Below are positions 1 to 8,189 of a stretch of 64,000 bases of DNA, in pieces. The stretch comes from JALZEG01 sp035942255. Lineage in GTDB: Bacteria > Actinomycetota > CADDZG01 > WHSQ01. The position numbers and the translations under genes were made by a program. Where the stretch lies: the NCBI GenBank assembly GCA_035942255.1, contig DASZDG010000148.1:1-64000 (forward strand). Direction: 5' to 3'. Each line of letters starts with the position of its first letter. The first letter of the stretch is position 1. A model generated the notes under the pieces. It saw only the letters and a list, made by a program, of their open reading frames with translations, was not told the origin of the DNA and searched no databases.

Positions 1-40
1 TCGTATGCGTGCCTGATGTGAGAAGCCTCGCCTTCAAAGA

Positions 41-68
41 ACGAGCGGCCCCCGAGGGGGCCGCTCGT
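41..68 (-). terminator. stem-loop after the first membrane-protein gene
   Basis: A perfect 12-bp stem (ACGAGCGGCCCC paired with GGGGCCGCTCGT) with a 4-base loop starts 17 bases past the stop codon of the minus-strand gene ending at 86. On the minus strand it is followed by a short TCTTT run, so it fits an intrinsic terminator. What lies further left is outside the window. Confidence 0.75.
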
Positions 69-85
69 CTCTCGTTCCGAGCTTG

Positions 86-676
86 TTACAGGCGCTGCGT
101 CGTCGACGCGGCCCCCGTGTTGTCGTCACCTTCTTCTCGTACCGTCATGGCCCACCCGACGACGGCGACGATGAACGTGATCCAGGCGATGATCACCATG
201 GGTGAGTCGGTGTCCGCGGGCTCGTCGCCGAGCACGTAGGCGTATCCCCACAGCGCGAACATCAGGCCCGACACGGCTGCGGCGGCCCTGGCCCACACCG
301 GTGACCAGTCCTGCGACGCGATCAGCCACACGGCCGGCCAGTGCAGCACGGCGAGGGCTCCGGCAACGCTGTCGGGGCCGGGGCCGGTAAACCCTGCCAC
401 GGCGCCGGCGACCGCAAGGATCGCCAGCCCCGCAAATCCTGCGGCGGACAGGTCGAGCCGCGCCCGGCCGTGCCGAACGGCCAGGAGCGCGCCCGCGATC
501 AGCCCACCGACAGACGCCAGCGAGTACAGGATCGCCTGCATGTCGTCGCCGGACTCGAAGAAGCTCCCGAGCACGCCGCCCAGCGCCGAGACGGCAAGGC
601 CCCCAATGATCCACAGCGTGGGGGTCCCCACCGTCCCCACAGCAGGCATGGTGCCGCGTGAAACGTTCGTCGCCAC
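86..676 (-). CDS. hypothetical multi-pass membrane protein
   Basis: 196-residue protein of unknown function. The sequence is almost entirely hydrophobic, with about six predicted membrane spans (near residues 20-40, 48-66, 77-97, 105-120, 127-148 and 158-176) joined by short polar loops, and a polar Thr/Asp/Gly-rich C-terminal tail. The GTG start at 676 is supported by a strong AAGGAGG ribosome site five bases upstream. The gene is 88 bases downstream of uppS on the same strand and is closed by the stem-loop at 41-68, so it may be the last gene of the uppS transcript. No catalytic motif or named family is recognised. Confidence 0.75.
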   Translation of the reverse strand: MATNVSRGTMPAVGTVGTPTLWIIGGLAVSALGGVLGSFFESGDDMQAILYSLASVGGLIAGALLAVRHGRARLDLSAAGFAGLAILAVAGAVAGFTGPGPDSVAGALAVLHWPAVWLIASQDWSPVWARAAAAVSGLMFALWGYAYVLGDEPADTDSPMVIIAWITFIVAVVGWAMTVREEGDDNTGAASTTQRL

Positions 677-764
677 TCGGACCTCCTTCTTCGGCCTTGC
701 CCCTTTGTGCCAGAGTGCGCTCGCGGGAGGGGCGAATCAAGGACCTTCGGGAGACGGCGGCCTT

Positions 765-1445
765 TTAAGAGAGGCCGCCGAAGCGTCGCTCGCGGCCGGC
801 GTAGTCGGCCAGCGCCTCGAAGAGCGCGTGACGGTCGAAGTCCGGCCACAGCGTCTCGGTGAAGTACAGCTCGGCATAGGCGGACTGCCAGAGCAGGAAG
901 TTCGACAGGCGCCGCTCACCCGACGTCCTGATCAGCAGGTCGACGTCCGGGGCGTGCGACGCGTAGAGGTTCTCCGGGATCGAGCCCGCGGCGGCCGCGT
1001 CCTCGAGCTCGGCCCGGCCCCCGTAGTTGAAGCACACGAGGAGCTCCATCCGGTCGTTGCCATCCGTCACGGCCTCGGCCTCGTCGAACTCGTCGAGGAC
1101 GTCTTGAGGGACGGGGTCGCGGCGCCCGATGCGGCGGATCCTCACGCCGCGCTCGTGAAGCTCCACGCGCCGCTGGCGCAGCAACGCACGGTTGAACCCG
1201 AGCAGGAAGTCGACCTCGTCGGCGGGCCGCGCCCAGTTCTCGGTCGAGAACGCGTAGACGCTGAGGAAGCGGATGCCGGCTTCGAGCGCGCCCTCGACGA
1301 CGTCGAACAGCGCGCGCTCCCCCGCCTCGTGGCCCTTCGTGCGCGGCAGCCCGCGGCTCTCGGCCCAGCGTCCGTTGCCGTCCATGATGATCGCGACGTG
1401 CTGGGGGACGCGGCCTGGCAGCTCCGCGGGCTCGGGGTCGATCAC
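765..1445 (-). CDS. uppS: isoprenyl (undecaprenyl) diphosphate synthase
   Basis: Cis-prenyltransferase that condenses isopentenyl diphosphate onto an allylic diphosphate to make the lipid carrier for peptidoglycan and other wall polymers. Visible family motifs are IIMDGNGRW with catalytic Asp near residue 22, the GHEAG stretch near 38, YAFSTENW near 66, and the C-terminal RTSGE-RLSNFLLWQ-AY-E signature near 172-193. Its 226 residues are close to family size. The GTG start overlaps the recO stop by four bases (GTGA), indicating translational coupling. Polyprenyl chain length cannot be read from sequence, and actinobacteria often carry more than one cis-prenyltransferase, so undecaprenyl specificity is inferred. 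Confidence 0.93.
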   Translation of the reverse strand: MIDPEPAELPGRVPQHVAIIMDGNGRWAESRGLPRTKGHEAGERALFDVVEGALEAGIRFLSVYAFSTENWARPADEVDFLLGFNRALLRQRRVELHERGVRIRRIGRRDPVPQDVLDEFDEAEAVTDGNDRMELLVCFNYGGRAELEDAAAAGSIPENLYASHAPDVDLLIRTSGERRLSNFLLWQSAYAELYFTETLWPDFDRHALFEALADYAGRERRFGGLS

Positions 1446-2170
1446 TGCGCGGTCGGGATCAGCCGCAGGCTGCGCAGCGGGCGCTCGAGGTGATACTCCG
1501 CGTACCGGCGCAGCACGTTCGTGACCTCGCGGGCGTCACCGGGCTCGGCGGGCTCGCCGAAGTCCGCGGCGAGCAGGCGGCCGAGGAGCCGCAGCCGGTC
1601 GACCGAGACCTCGAGCGCGTCGCGGTCCTCCCTCCAGCACAGCGCGCACACGGCGCCGCCGAGCGCGGGGCTGAAGCCGCCCAGGCCGGCGGTCGTCTCG
1701 CCGCAGCCGGCGCACGTCGTCAACTGCGGGTGGTAGCCCGACAGCGACAGCAGCTTGATCAGGAACGCGGGAACGACGGTGTCACCCTTGCCGGACCGGA
1801 GCGCGTCGAGCCCTTCGAGGAGGAGCCGGTACGTCGACGTGGCGCGCTCGCGGTCCGGCGTCACCTTCTCGACGAGCTCGGCGAGCGCGGCCGCCGCCGT
1901 GAGCCGCGCGTAGTCGGTCCGCACCTCGTCGAACGACGTGAGGATGTCGGCCTGCGTGATCGTGTCGAGGCTGCGGCCGCGGTAGACGATCAGCGCGGCG
2001 TGGGTGAACGGCTCGAGGCGGCCGCCGAAGCGGCTCTTGGTCTTGCGGATGCCCTTCGCGACCGCCCGGACCTTGCCATGGTCGCGGGTGAAGAGCGTGA
2101 CGATGCGGTCGGCCTCGCCCAGCTTGATCGTCTTCAGGACGACGCCTTCGTCCTTGTAGAGGCCCGGCAT
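1442..2170 (-). CDS. recO: DNA repair protein RecO
   Basis: RecO helps load RecA onto SSB-coated single-stranded DNA with RecF and RecR. The 242-residue protein has the expected N-terminal OB-fold opening (YKDEGVVLKT...GEADRIVTLFTRDHGKV) and a zinc-binding C4 cluster, CAGC then CALC, at about residues 147-171. It starts with ATG at 2170 and overlaps uppS by four bases. The recO-uppS pair directly after era is a common actinobacterial arrangement, although here an ABC exporter and a small cold-shock-like gene lie between era and recO. No clear ribosome-binding site precedes the ATG. Confidence 0.93.
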   Translation of the reverse strand: MPGLYKDEGVVLKTIKLGEADRIVTLFTRDHGKVRAVAKGIRKTKSRFGGRLEPFTHAALIVYRGRSLDTITQADILTSFDEVRTDYARLTAAAALAELVEKVTPDRERATSTYRLLLEGLDALRSGKGDTVVPAFLIKLLSLSGYHPQLTTCAGCGETTAGLGGFSPALGGAVCALCWREDRDALEVSVDRLRLLGRLLAADFGEPAEPGDAREVTNVLRRYAEYHLERPLRSLRLIPTAQ

Positions 2171-2222
2171 GAGAAGGACAGAGTAAGTGGGACGAGGGGG
2201 CTACGAGGGGATTAGCCGGGCG

Positions 2223-2432
2223 CTAGGAGATGCCGATGCGGAGGTTGCGAGCGGCCGCCCCGCCGGCTTTCTCGACGAGGTCGAACGTCACCCTCTGACC
2301 CGGGCGCAGGAACCTGAACATCGACCCGGCCATGGCCTCGCCGTCGATCTCCCACTCCGTCGCGCCATCGTCGGAGACGAGCACGCCGGTCTGCGAGACC
2401 GAGTCGTAACGCTTGACCGTTGCCTGGGGCAC
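2223..2432 (-). CDS. divergent cold-shock-domain-like small protein
   Basis: 69-residue protein with the length and spacing of a CspA-type OB fold. It opens ATVKRYDSVSQTGVLVSDDG, has a central FRFLRPGQRVTFDLVE strand, and ends AAARNLRIG, matching the GQ-V-F and A-NV-- positions of cold-shock proteins. Both RNA-binding motifs are altered: the usual GFGFI is TGVLV and VFVH is EWEI, so aromatic nucleic-acid contacts are mostly missing. The GTG start has a GGAGG sequence about ten bases upstream. It lies 24 bases downstream of the ABC permease on the same strand. A fold-level match seems likely, but RNA binding is doubtful. Confidence 0.7.
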   Translation of the reverse strand: MPQATVKRYDSVSQTGVLVSDDGATEWEIDGEAMAGSMFRFLRPGQRVTFDLVEKAGGAAARNLRIGIS

Positions 2433-2456
2433 GTGTGTCGCTCCTCCGCTGCTCGC

Positions 2457-3203
2457 TTATTCGGCTCGGGGCCACAGCGGCCCCCGGACGGCCCAGAAGG
2501 ATATCGCCCCGAACGCCGCCAGGATCAGCAGGTCCCATACCTGCGACCCGGCGACGCCGCCGGCGAAGCCGGGCTTCAGCGCCTCGGCCGCGTACGTCGA
2601 GGGCAGCACCGCCCGGACCGGGCCGAGCCAGCCCGGGATGCGCTCGAGCGGCAGGATCCCGAGGAACAGAGCCGCCATCATCGCCAGGTTGGAGTACATC
2701 CCGGCGAGCTGCTCGTCGGGGGCCGCGAAGCCGATCGCGACGCCGAGGCCCGCGAGCGCGAACGAGCCGAGCGCCCACACCGGCAGCGCCGCCCACAGCG
2801 CGGCGAGCGAGAGGTCGAACAGGAGCGCGCCGAGCGTGAGCACGATCAGCGTCCCCGGAAGGGCGAACACCGCGAACGACAGGAGCACGGCGGCGACGAG
2901 GGAGCCGCGCCCGGCCCCCACCGTCGAGTAGTAGTCGAGGGCGCCCGTCTCCTTCATCCACGCGACGCGCTGGGCGAGCATGACGATCGCGGTCATCGCG
3001 ATCGCGAGGACGGCGGAGCCGGCGACGATCTGCTCGCCGAACTCCTCGACCTGCTCCGGCTCCATCACCGCGCGCATGAGCACCGCGATCCCGAGCGGCA
3101 TCGCGGACGAGACGATCAGGTAGGGGCGCCACGCGGTCCGGATGCGCGCCATCTGCATCCGGATCAAGACGGCGAGCTTCCCCGCGCCGGTCGTGCGGCT
3201 CAC
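2457..3203 (-). CDS. ABC-2 type transporter permease
   Basis: 248-residue membrane protein with about six hydrophobic spans and the topology of ABC-2 exporter permeases: a cytoplasmic N-terminus (RMQMARIRTAWRPYL), a loop around residues 50-70, and a C-terminal PST-AAEALKPGFAGG loop before the last span. Its ATG overlaps the stop of the ATPase gene upstream by four bases, so the two make one exporter. The substrate is unknown; relatives export drugs, lipids or wall precursors. The position between era and recO/uppS is consistent with an envelope role, but that is only context. Confidence 0.88.
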   Translation of the reverse strand: MSRTTGAGKLAVLIRMQMARIRTAWRPYLIVSSAMPLGIAVLMRAVMEPEQVEEFGEQIVAGSAVLAIAMTAIVMLAQRVAWMKETGALDYYSTVGAGRGSLVAAVLLSFAVFALPGTLIVLTLGALLFDLSLAALWAALPVWALGSFALAGLGVAIGFAAPDEQLAGMYSNLAMMAALFLGILPLERIPGWLGPVRAVLPSTYAAEALKPGFAGGVAGSQVWDLLILAAFGAISFWAVRGPLWPRAE

Positions 3204-4171
3204 GTCGGGTTCTCCTCCTCCTCAAAGGTGCGGCCCCCGACCTCGAGGTAGACGTCCTCGAGCGTCGGCGTGACGAGACGCACGTCCTCGAGGGACTCGA
3301 GCCCGGCGGCCGCGATGATCTTCTCGAGAGCCGGGATCGCGTCCTCGGCGGCGACCCAGGCGCTCAGGTGCTTGCCGCGCACGCGCGTCTCCGCTCCCAC
3401 GTGCTCTACCAGGGCCCCCGGCTCGACCGTCGCGTCCTCCGCGACGACGACCTCGATGCGCGTTCGATGAGAGAGCCCGGCCTTTAGCTCCGCCGGCGTC
3501 CCCGCGGCGACCACCTTCCCGCCACCCATGATCGCGACGCGATCGAGCACGTGCTCGGCCTCGCCGACGTCGTGGGTGACGAGCACGACGGCCGCGCCGC
3601 CGCGGGCGCGGTCCGCGATGAGGCTCCAGATCCGGAGCCTCAGCGCCGGGTCGATGTCCGCGGTCGGCTCGTCGAACACGAGCACCGGCAGCCGGCCGAC
3701 GAGCGTCATGCCGATCTGCACGAGCCGGCGCTGCCCGCCCGAGAGCTTCCGGAGCTGCCGGTCGGCCAGCGGCGTGAGCGAGAGCGCGTCCATCACCTCC
3801 TCGGTCTCGGCGGCCGCGGGGGCCTTGCCGAGGCCGCGGAGCATCCCGGTGTAGGAGATCACCTCGGCGACCTTGAGCTCGCCGAGCGCCGTGGCTCCCT
3901 GCGGCAGGTACGCGACCGTGCGGCCGAGGCGCGGCTCGGGTCTGCGGCCGTAGCGGACGAGCTCGCCGAAGAGCCGGATCTCGCCAGACGTCGGGCGGAG
4001 GAGGCCGACGAGCTGGCGCACGAGCGTGGTCTTGCCCGCGCCGTTCGGGCCGAGCAGGCCGAAGGCCTCACCGGGTTGGACGAACCAGGAGATCCCGTCG
4101 TTGGCGACGACCTTGGGGTCGGGGTAGACCTTGCAGAGGTTGCGGACCTCGTACGCAGGGGCGTTACGCAT
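3200..4171 (-). CDS. ABC transporter ATP-binding protein
   Basis: Nucleotide-binding subunit of the ABC-2 exporter. With the start at ATG 4171 the protein is 323 residues. It shows Walker A GPNGAGKTT near 42-50, a Q-loop (YLPQG), the LSGGQ-type signature KLSGGQRR, Walker B VLVFDEPT, and a switch histidine in LVTHDVGEAE. A C-terminal extension of about 90 residues, ending LVTPTLEDVYLEVGGR, is typical of drug/lipid exporter ATPases. The frame is open further upstream, but a start there would run across the era stop at 4215; starting at MRNAPAYEV removes the overlap. Confidence 0.92.
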   Translation of the reverse strand: MRNAPAYEVRNLCKVYPDPKVVANDGISWFVQPGEAFGLLGPNGAGKTTLVRQLVGLLRPTSGEIRLFGELVRYGRRPEPRLGRTVAYLPQGATALGELKVAEVISYTGMLRGLGKAPAAAETEEVMDALSLTPLADRQLRKLSGGQRRLVQIGMTLVGRLPVLVFDEPTADIDPALRLRIWSLIADRARGGAAVVLVTHDVGEAEHVLDRVAIMGGGKVVAAGTPAELKAGLSHRTRIEVVVAEDATVEPGALVEHVGAETRVRGKHLSAWVAAEDAIPALEKIIAAAGLESLEDVRLVTPTLEDVYLEVGGRTFEEEENPT

Positions 4172-4214
4172 CCCCCGGGAGGCTACTTCAGCGCACCGGC
4201 GGAGGAGGCCGGGA

Positions 4215-5114
4215 TCAGTCGCCGGGGCCGAACCCCAGGCGCTCGAGCGCATGCGCCCGCCGCTGCCAGTCCTTCTCGACCTTCGCCCGCAGCTCGAGGA
4301 AGACCCTGCGCCCGAACAACGCCTCGATCTCGAGCCGGGCCTCGGTGCCGACGGCCTTCACCGTCTCGCCGCCCTTGCCGACCACGATGCCCTTCTGCGA
4401 CTGGCGCTCGACGAACACCGTCGCCCGGATCTCGAGGAGCCCGTCGTCGCGCTCCTCGTAGTCCTCGGTCACGACCGCGATCGAGTGGGGCAGCTCCTGG
4501 CGCGTCCGCGCGAGCAGCTTCTCGCGCACGAGCTCCGCGACGAAGACCGGCGGGGGCTGGTCCGTGCGCGTTCCCGGCGGGTAGTACATCGGGCCCTCCG
4601 GCATGCGGGCGGTGAGGAGCTCGGCCAGCAGCTCGACGCCCTCCCCCGTCGCCGCGGACACCGGCACGAACTCGTCGAAGTCGCGGATCCGCGACGCCGC
4701 CGTGAGGGCGACGGCGACCCGGTCGCGGCTCATCGCGTCGAGCTTGTTCACGACGCAGAAGGCGGGACACGACGACGCGCGCAGGTCGGACGCGACGCGC
4801 TCGTCGCCGCTTCCTATCCCGGCGGCCCCGTCGACGACGAACAGCGCGAGGTCGACGTCGCTCCACGTCGCGCGCACGATGTCGTTCAACCGGTGGCCGA
4901 GCAGCGTCCTCGGCTTGTGGTACCCGGGGGTGTCGACGAGCACGACCTGGACGCCGTCGCGGTCGAGGACACCGCGGATCGCGCTGCGCGTGGTCTGCGG
5001 CTTGTCCGACGTGATCGCGACCTTCTCCCCGACGAGCGCGTTGACGAGCGTCGACTTACCGACGTTCGGTCTCCCGACGACGGCGACGAACCCGGAGCGG
5101 AAGGCCTCGCTAAT
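4215..5114 (-). CDS. era: ribosome-assembly GTPase Era, apparent ATT start
   Basis: Era binds the 3' end of 16S rRNA and GTP during 30S maturation. G1 GRPNVGKST lies at residues 14-22, G3 DTPG at 61-64, G4 NKLD at 123-126, and a C-terminal KH domain contains GIVVGKGGE. Walking upstream from G1 there is no ATG, GTG or TTG before the in-frame TGA at about 5156-5154. The only reasonable initiator is ATT at 5114, inside the stop region of the preceding gene (GATTAG). It gives ISEAFRSGFVAVVGRPN, aligning with short actinobacterial Era N-termini, and a 299-residue protein (E. coli Era is 301). Purine-rich GGGAAGACGGAG precedes it. An ORF finder requiring standard starts would truncate the protein after G1. 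Confidence 0.9.
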   Translation of the reverse strand: MSEAFRSGFVAVVGRPNVGKSTLVNALVGEKVAITSDKPQTTRSAIRGVLDRDGVQVVLVDTPGYHKPRTLLGHRLNDIVRATWSDVDLALFVVDGAAGIGSGDERVASDLRASSCPAFCVVNKLDAMSRDRVAVALTAASRIRDFDEFVPVSAATGEGVELLAELLTARMPEGPMYYPPGTRTDQPPPVFVAELVREKLLARTRQELPHSIAVVTEDYEERDDGLLEIRATVFVERQSQKGIVVGKGGETVKAVGTEARLEIEALFGRRVFLELRAKVEKDWQRRAHALERLGFGPGD

Positions 5115-6387
5115 CGTCTCCGTCTTCCCGGTCGGGGGCGGGGGTCTTCGTGATCAATACCTTCTGCACGCGTCTGCCGGTCACACGCTCGGTCTTGAAC
5201 TCGAGCGAGTCGAAGCGGACGGACTCGCCGACCTCCGGGACACGCCCGGTCAAGCCGAAGACCAGGCCCCCGACCGTGTCCCACTCCTCGTGCGGGAGGT
5301 CGACCTCGAGCAGCTCGTTGACCTCGTCGATCGGCATCTTCGCGTCCACGCGGATGCGGTCCTCGTCGACGGGCTCGACCAGCGGCTCCTCCTGGTCGTA
5401 CTCGTCCACGATCTCGCCCACGATCTCCTCGATGAGGTCCTCGATCGTCACGAGGCCGGCCGTGCCCCCGTACTCGTCGACGACGATCGCCATGTGCACG
5501 CGCTGCTCCTGCATCTCGCGCAGCAGCTCGGCGACCTTCTTCTGCTCGGGGATGAACAGCGGCGCGCGCCCGAGGGCCGCGACCTTCGAGTCGCGGCGCT
5601 TCTCGTGGATCCGCTTCAGCAGGTCCTTCGCGTAGAGGACGCCGATGATGTTGTCGGTGTCGCCCTCGTAGATCGGGACGCGGGAGTAGCCGCCCTTGAT
5701 GATCGTCTCGAGGCCTTCGTCGAGCGCTGCCGTGGCCGGGATCGCGATCATGTCCGGCCGCGGCACCATGACCTCGCGCACCACGGTGTCGCCGAACTCG
5801 AAGACCGAGTGGATGAGCTCGCGCTCTTCCTCCTCGATCTCCTCTTCCTCCTCGGCGACGTCGACCATGTGGCGGATCTCGTCCTCGGTGACGAAGGGGC
5901 CCTTCGGAAGGCCGCGGCCCGGGAGCAGCACCATCAGCGCGTTCGCCACCAGGATCAGCACCTTCGCCACCGGCATCAGCAGCCGGCCGAACAGGTAGAC
6001 GGGCCGCGCCGCTAGAAGGGCCGCGGTCTCCGTGCGCTGGACCGTGTACGTCTTCGGGACCACCTCGGCCAGGACGAAGATCAGGAACGTCATGGCCCCG
6101 GCCGCGACGGCCTCCGCACCGTCGCCGATCTCGCGCAGCGCGAGCGACGTCGCGAGCGTCGTCCCCGTGACGTGCGCGGCGAGCGTCACGAACAGCACGA
6201 CGTTGAGGAAGGGGGCCGGGTCCTCGACCATCTTCAGAAGGCGCGTCGACGCCTTCCCGCTCCTCTCCTGCGCGAGGTGGAGCGCCTTGACCCGCCCGAT
6301 GCGTGAGATCGCGGTCTCCGCCATGGCCGAGAACGCCGCGAGGAGGAGCAGCAGCGCGATGACGACCAGGGTCGCGACGGCCCCCAC
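5110..6387 (-). CDS. CNNM/CorC-type CBS-domain transporter (hemolysin-like)
   Basis: 425-residue membrane protein. An N-terminal CNNM module of about four membrane segments (residues 1-160, with the conserved LAEVVPKTY motif) is followed by an acidic linker (VAEEEEEIEEEERELIHSVFEFGD) and a CBS pair (about 195-320, opening VREVMVPRPDM and ending VDEYGGTAGLVTIEDLIEEIVGEI). It ends in a CorC_HlyC domain (about 335-415). Relatives are linked to magnesium and divalent-cation efflux; the hemolysin name is historical. GTG at 6387 directly abuts the ybeY stop. The stop region overlaps the proposed era start, which couples the genes. Confidence 0.93.
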   Translation of the reverse strand: MGAVATLVVIALLLLLAAFSAMAETAISRIGRVKALHLAQERSGKASTRLLKMVEDPAPFLNVVLFVTLAAHVTGTTLATSLALREIGDGAEAVAAGAMTFLIFVLAEVVPKTYTVQRTETAALLAARPVYLFGRLLMPVAKVLILVANALMVLLPGRGLPKGPFVTEDEIRHMVDVAEEEEEIEEEERELIHSVFEFGDTVVREVMVPRPDMIAIPATAALDEGLETIIKGGYSRVPIYEGDTDNIIGVLYAKDLLKRIHEKRRDSKVAALGRAPLFIPEQKKVAELLREMQEQRVHMAIVVDEYGGTAGLVTIEDLIEEIVGEIVDEYDQEEPLVEPVDEDRIRVDAKMPIDEVNELLEVDLPHEEWDTVGGLVFGLTGRVPEVGESVRFDSLEFKTERVTGRRVQKVLITKTPAPDREDGDD

Positions 6388-6825
6388 CTAGCCGGCCACC
6401 TGCCGGGCGAAGTCGGCGATGACCTCGGCCGTGCGTTTGTCCATGGCGGCGCGCTGGGTGTCGTTCTGGTGGTCGTAGCCGAGGAGGTGGAGCGTCCCGT
6501 GGACCACGAGCGTCCGCAGCTCCGCGTCCAGCGCCCCCCCGGCCTTCTGCGCGTTCGCCTGGGCGATCTCGGGGCAGACGACCACGTCCCCGAGCAGCAC
6601 GGACTCCTCGTCGTCCTCCATCATCGGGAACGCCAGCACGTCGGTCGCGTAGTCGTCGCCGGCGTAGCGCGCGTTGAGACGCCTGATGTGGTCCGAGCCC
6701 ACGAACAGGATCGAGAGCTCGGCGGCGGGGTCGACGCCTTCCGCCTCGAGCACGTGTCTCGCGAGGGCCGCCAGCTGCGGCTCGTCTAACGGGACGCCTT
6801 GCTCGTTCGCCAGGAACACGTCCAT
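6388..6825 (-). CDS. ybeY: endoribonuclease / rRNA maturation factor YbeY
   Basis: Zinc-dependent RNase involved in 16S 3'-end maturation and late 70S quality control. The 145-residue protein carries the diagnostic HGTLHLLGYDH motif, with metal ligands His109, His113 and His119, and the upstream NARY-----TDVLAFP block near residues 51-67. It overlaps the phoH stop by one base and abuts the CBS gene. With phoH upstream and era downstream, it belongs to the standard ybeY-era ribosome-maturation cluster. Confidence 0.96.
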   Translation of the reverse strand: MDVFLANEQGVPLDEPQLAALARHVLEAEGVDPAAELSILFVGSDHIRRLNARYAGDDYATDVLAFPMMEDDEESVLLGDVVVCPEIAQANAQKAGGALDAELRTLVVHGTLHLLGYDHQNDTQRAAMDKRTAEVIADFARQVAG

Positions 6826-7799
6826 CAGCGGCGTTTCGAGGCGTCCGCGTACAGCCGGTACGCCTCGACGATGTCCTGCACGATCTTGTGCCGGACCACG
6901 TCGCGCGCGTCGAGGTGGATGAACCCGACGCCGGTGATCTCCTTCAGGATCTCCTCGATGACGATCAGCCCGGAGCGCGTCCCGGACGGCAGGTCGACCT
7001 GCGTGACGTCGCCGGTGACGACGGCCTTCGAGCCGAACCCGAGGCGGGTCAGGAACATCTGCATCTGCTCTGGAGTCGTGTTCTGGGCCTCGTCGAGGAT
7101 GATGAACGAGTCGTTGAGCGTGCGTCCGCGCATGAACGCGAGCGGCGCGATCTCGACCGTCCCCTGCTCGACGTAGCGCTGGAAGACGTCGGGCTCGAGC
7201 ATCTCGTACAGCGCGTCGTAGAGCGGCTTGAGGTAGGGGTCGATCTTCGCGGCGAGGTCGCCGGGCAGGAACCCGAGGCGCTCGCCGGCCTCGACCGCGG
7301 GCCGCGTGAGCACGATGCGCGAGACCTCGCCCCTCTGCAGCGAGCGGATCGCCGCCGCGACGGCGAGATAGGTCTTGCCGCTCCCGGCGGGGCCGATCCC
7401 GAACACGATCGTGTTCTTGCGGATCGAGTCGACGTAGAGCTTCTGGCCCTCGGTCTTGGGACGGATGGGTTTGCCGGTGTGGGTGACGACGACGGTGTCG
7501 GAGAGGACCTCCGACGGCCGCACGCCCTCGTCCCGCTTGACCATCTCGATCGAGCGGCCGACGGCGTCCTTCGTCAGGACCTGCCCCTTCTCGAGCAGGT
7601 CGAGCAACTCCTCGAACAGGACCGAGACGCGCTCGGCCTCGGCGGGCTCGCCGTTGATGACGATCTCGTTGCCGCGGACGAGGATGCGGGTGGCGAACGC
7701 GGCCTCGATGACCTTGAGGAGCTCGTCCCTCGCACCGACGAGACGGACCATGTCGTGATGGCCGGGGACGAGGATCTTTACTTGGGTAGTCGTAAGCAT
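6825..7799 (-). CDS. phoH: PhoH-family ATPase
   Basis: 324-residue PhoH-like protein. Walker A GPAGSGKT lies at residues 136-143, followed by LTRPAVEAGERLGFLPGD, then Walker B FIILDEAQN, with TGD-TQVDLP further on, all classic for the family. The biochemical role is not settled; it is thought to be an ATPase acting on RNA, and its coupling to ybeY points to RNA processing. The ATG start at 7799 has no convincing ribosome-binding site. A 48-base gap separates it from the upstream HIT gene. Confidence 0.94.
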   Translation of the reverse strand: MLTTTQVKILVPGHHDMVRLVGARDELLKVIEAAFATRILVRGNEIVINGEPAEAERVSVLFEELLDLLEKGQVLTKDAVGRSIEMVKRDEGVRPSEVLSDTVVVTHTGKPIRPKTEGQKLYVDSIRKNTIVFGIGPAGSGKTYLAVAAAIRSLQRGEVSRIVLTRPAVEAGERLGFLPGDLAAKIDPYLKPLYDALYEMLEPDVFQRYVEQGTVEIAPLAFMRGRTLNDSFIILDEAQNTTPEQMQMFLTRLGFGSKAVVTGDVTQVDLPSGTRSGLIVIEEILKEITGVGFIHLDARDVVRHKIVQDIVEAYRLYADASKRR

Positions 7800-7847
7800 A
7801 TTCAGAGGAACAAGATTGTACTTTGTCCTGTTCCTGGGGGCCGGGCC

Positions 7848-8189
7848 TCAGCCCGGGGGCCAGGACATCGTGCGGCCCCCGATGAGGTGGAAGTGCAGGT
7901 GGTGGACGCTCTGCCCCGCGTCCCCGCCCACGTTCGTCACGACCCTCCAGCCTCCCGTGAGCCCTTCTTCCTCCGCGAGCTGCGCGATCGTCCCGAAGAT
8001 GTCGCCCAGGAGCGGGCCGTCGTCCGGGCCCAGCTCGGCGGCGCTCGCGATATGACGCACCGGGATCACGAGCACGTGCGTGGGGGCCGCGGGGTTGATG
8101 TCCCGGAAGGCGACGACGTCGGCGCTCTTGAACACGGTCTGCGACGGGATCTCCCCCGCCGCGATCTTGCAGAACAAACAGTCGCTCAC
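7848..8189 (-). CDS. HIT-family nucleotide hydrolase
   Basis: 113-residue histidine-triad protein of the Hint/PKCI type, which hydrolyses nucleoside phosphoramidates and related nucleotides. It has the N-terminal CLFCKIAAGEIPS, the central DINPAAPTHVLVIP, and the catalytic triad HHLHFHLIGG near residues 94-103. The start is taken as GTG 8189, which overlaps the mtaB stop by four bases (GTGA). The MSD/VSDCLFC opening matches family N-termini. It is cotranscribed with mtaB upstream and phoH downstream. Confidence 0.94.
   Translation of the reverse strand: MSDCLFCKIAAGEIPSQTVFKSADVVAFRDINPAAPTHVLVIPVRHIASAAELGPDDGPLLGDIFGTIAQLAEEEGLTGGWRVVTNVGGDAGQSVHHLHFHLIGGRTMSWPPG

Noticed and set aside
4183..4866. 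Alternative minus-strand frame over era
   Set aside because: Era motifs are all in the other frame.
5110..5160. Frameshift/pseudogene reading of era
   Set aside because: All GTPase and KH motifs are intact in one frame and the ATT start gives normal length; a sequencing error is possible but not required.
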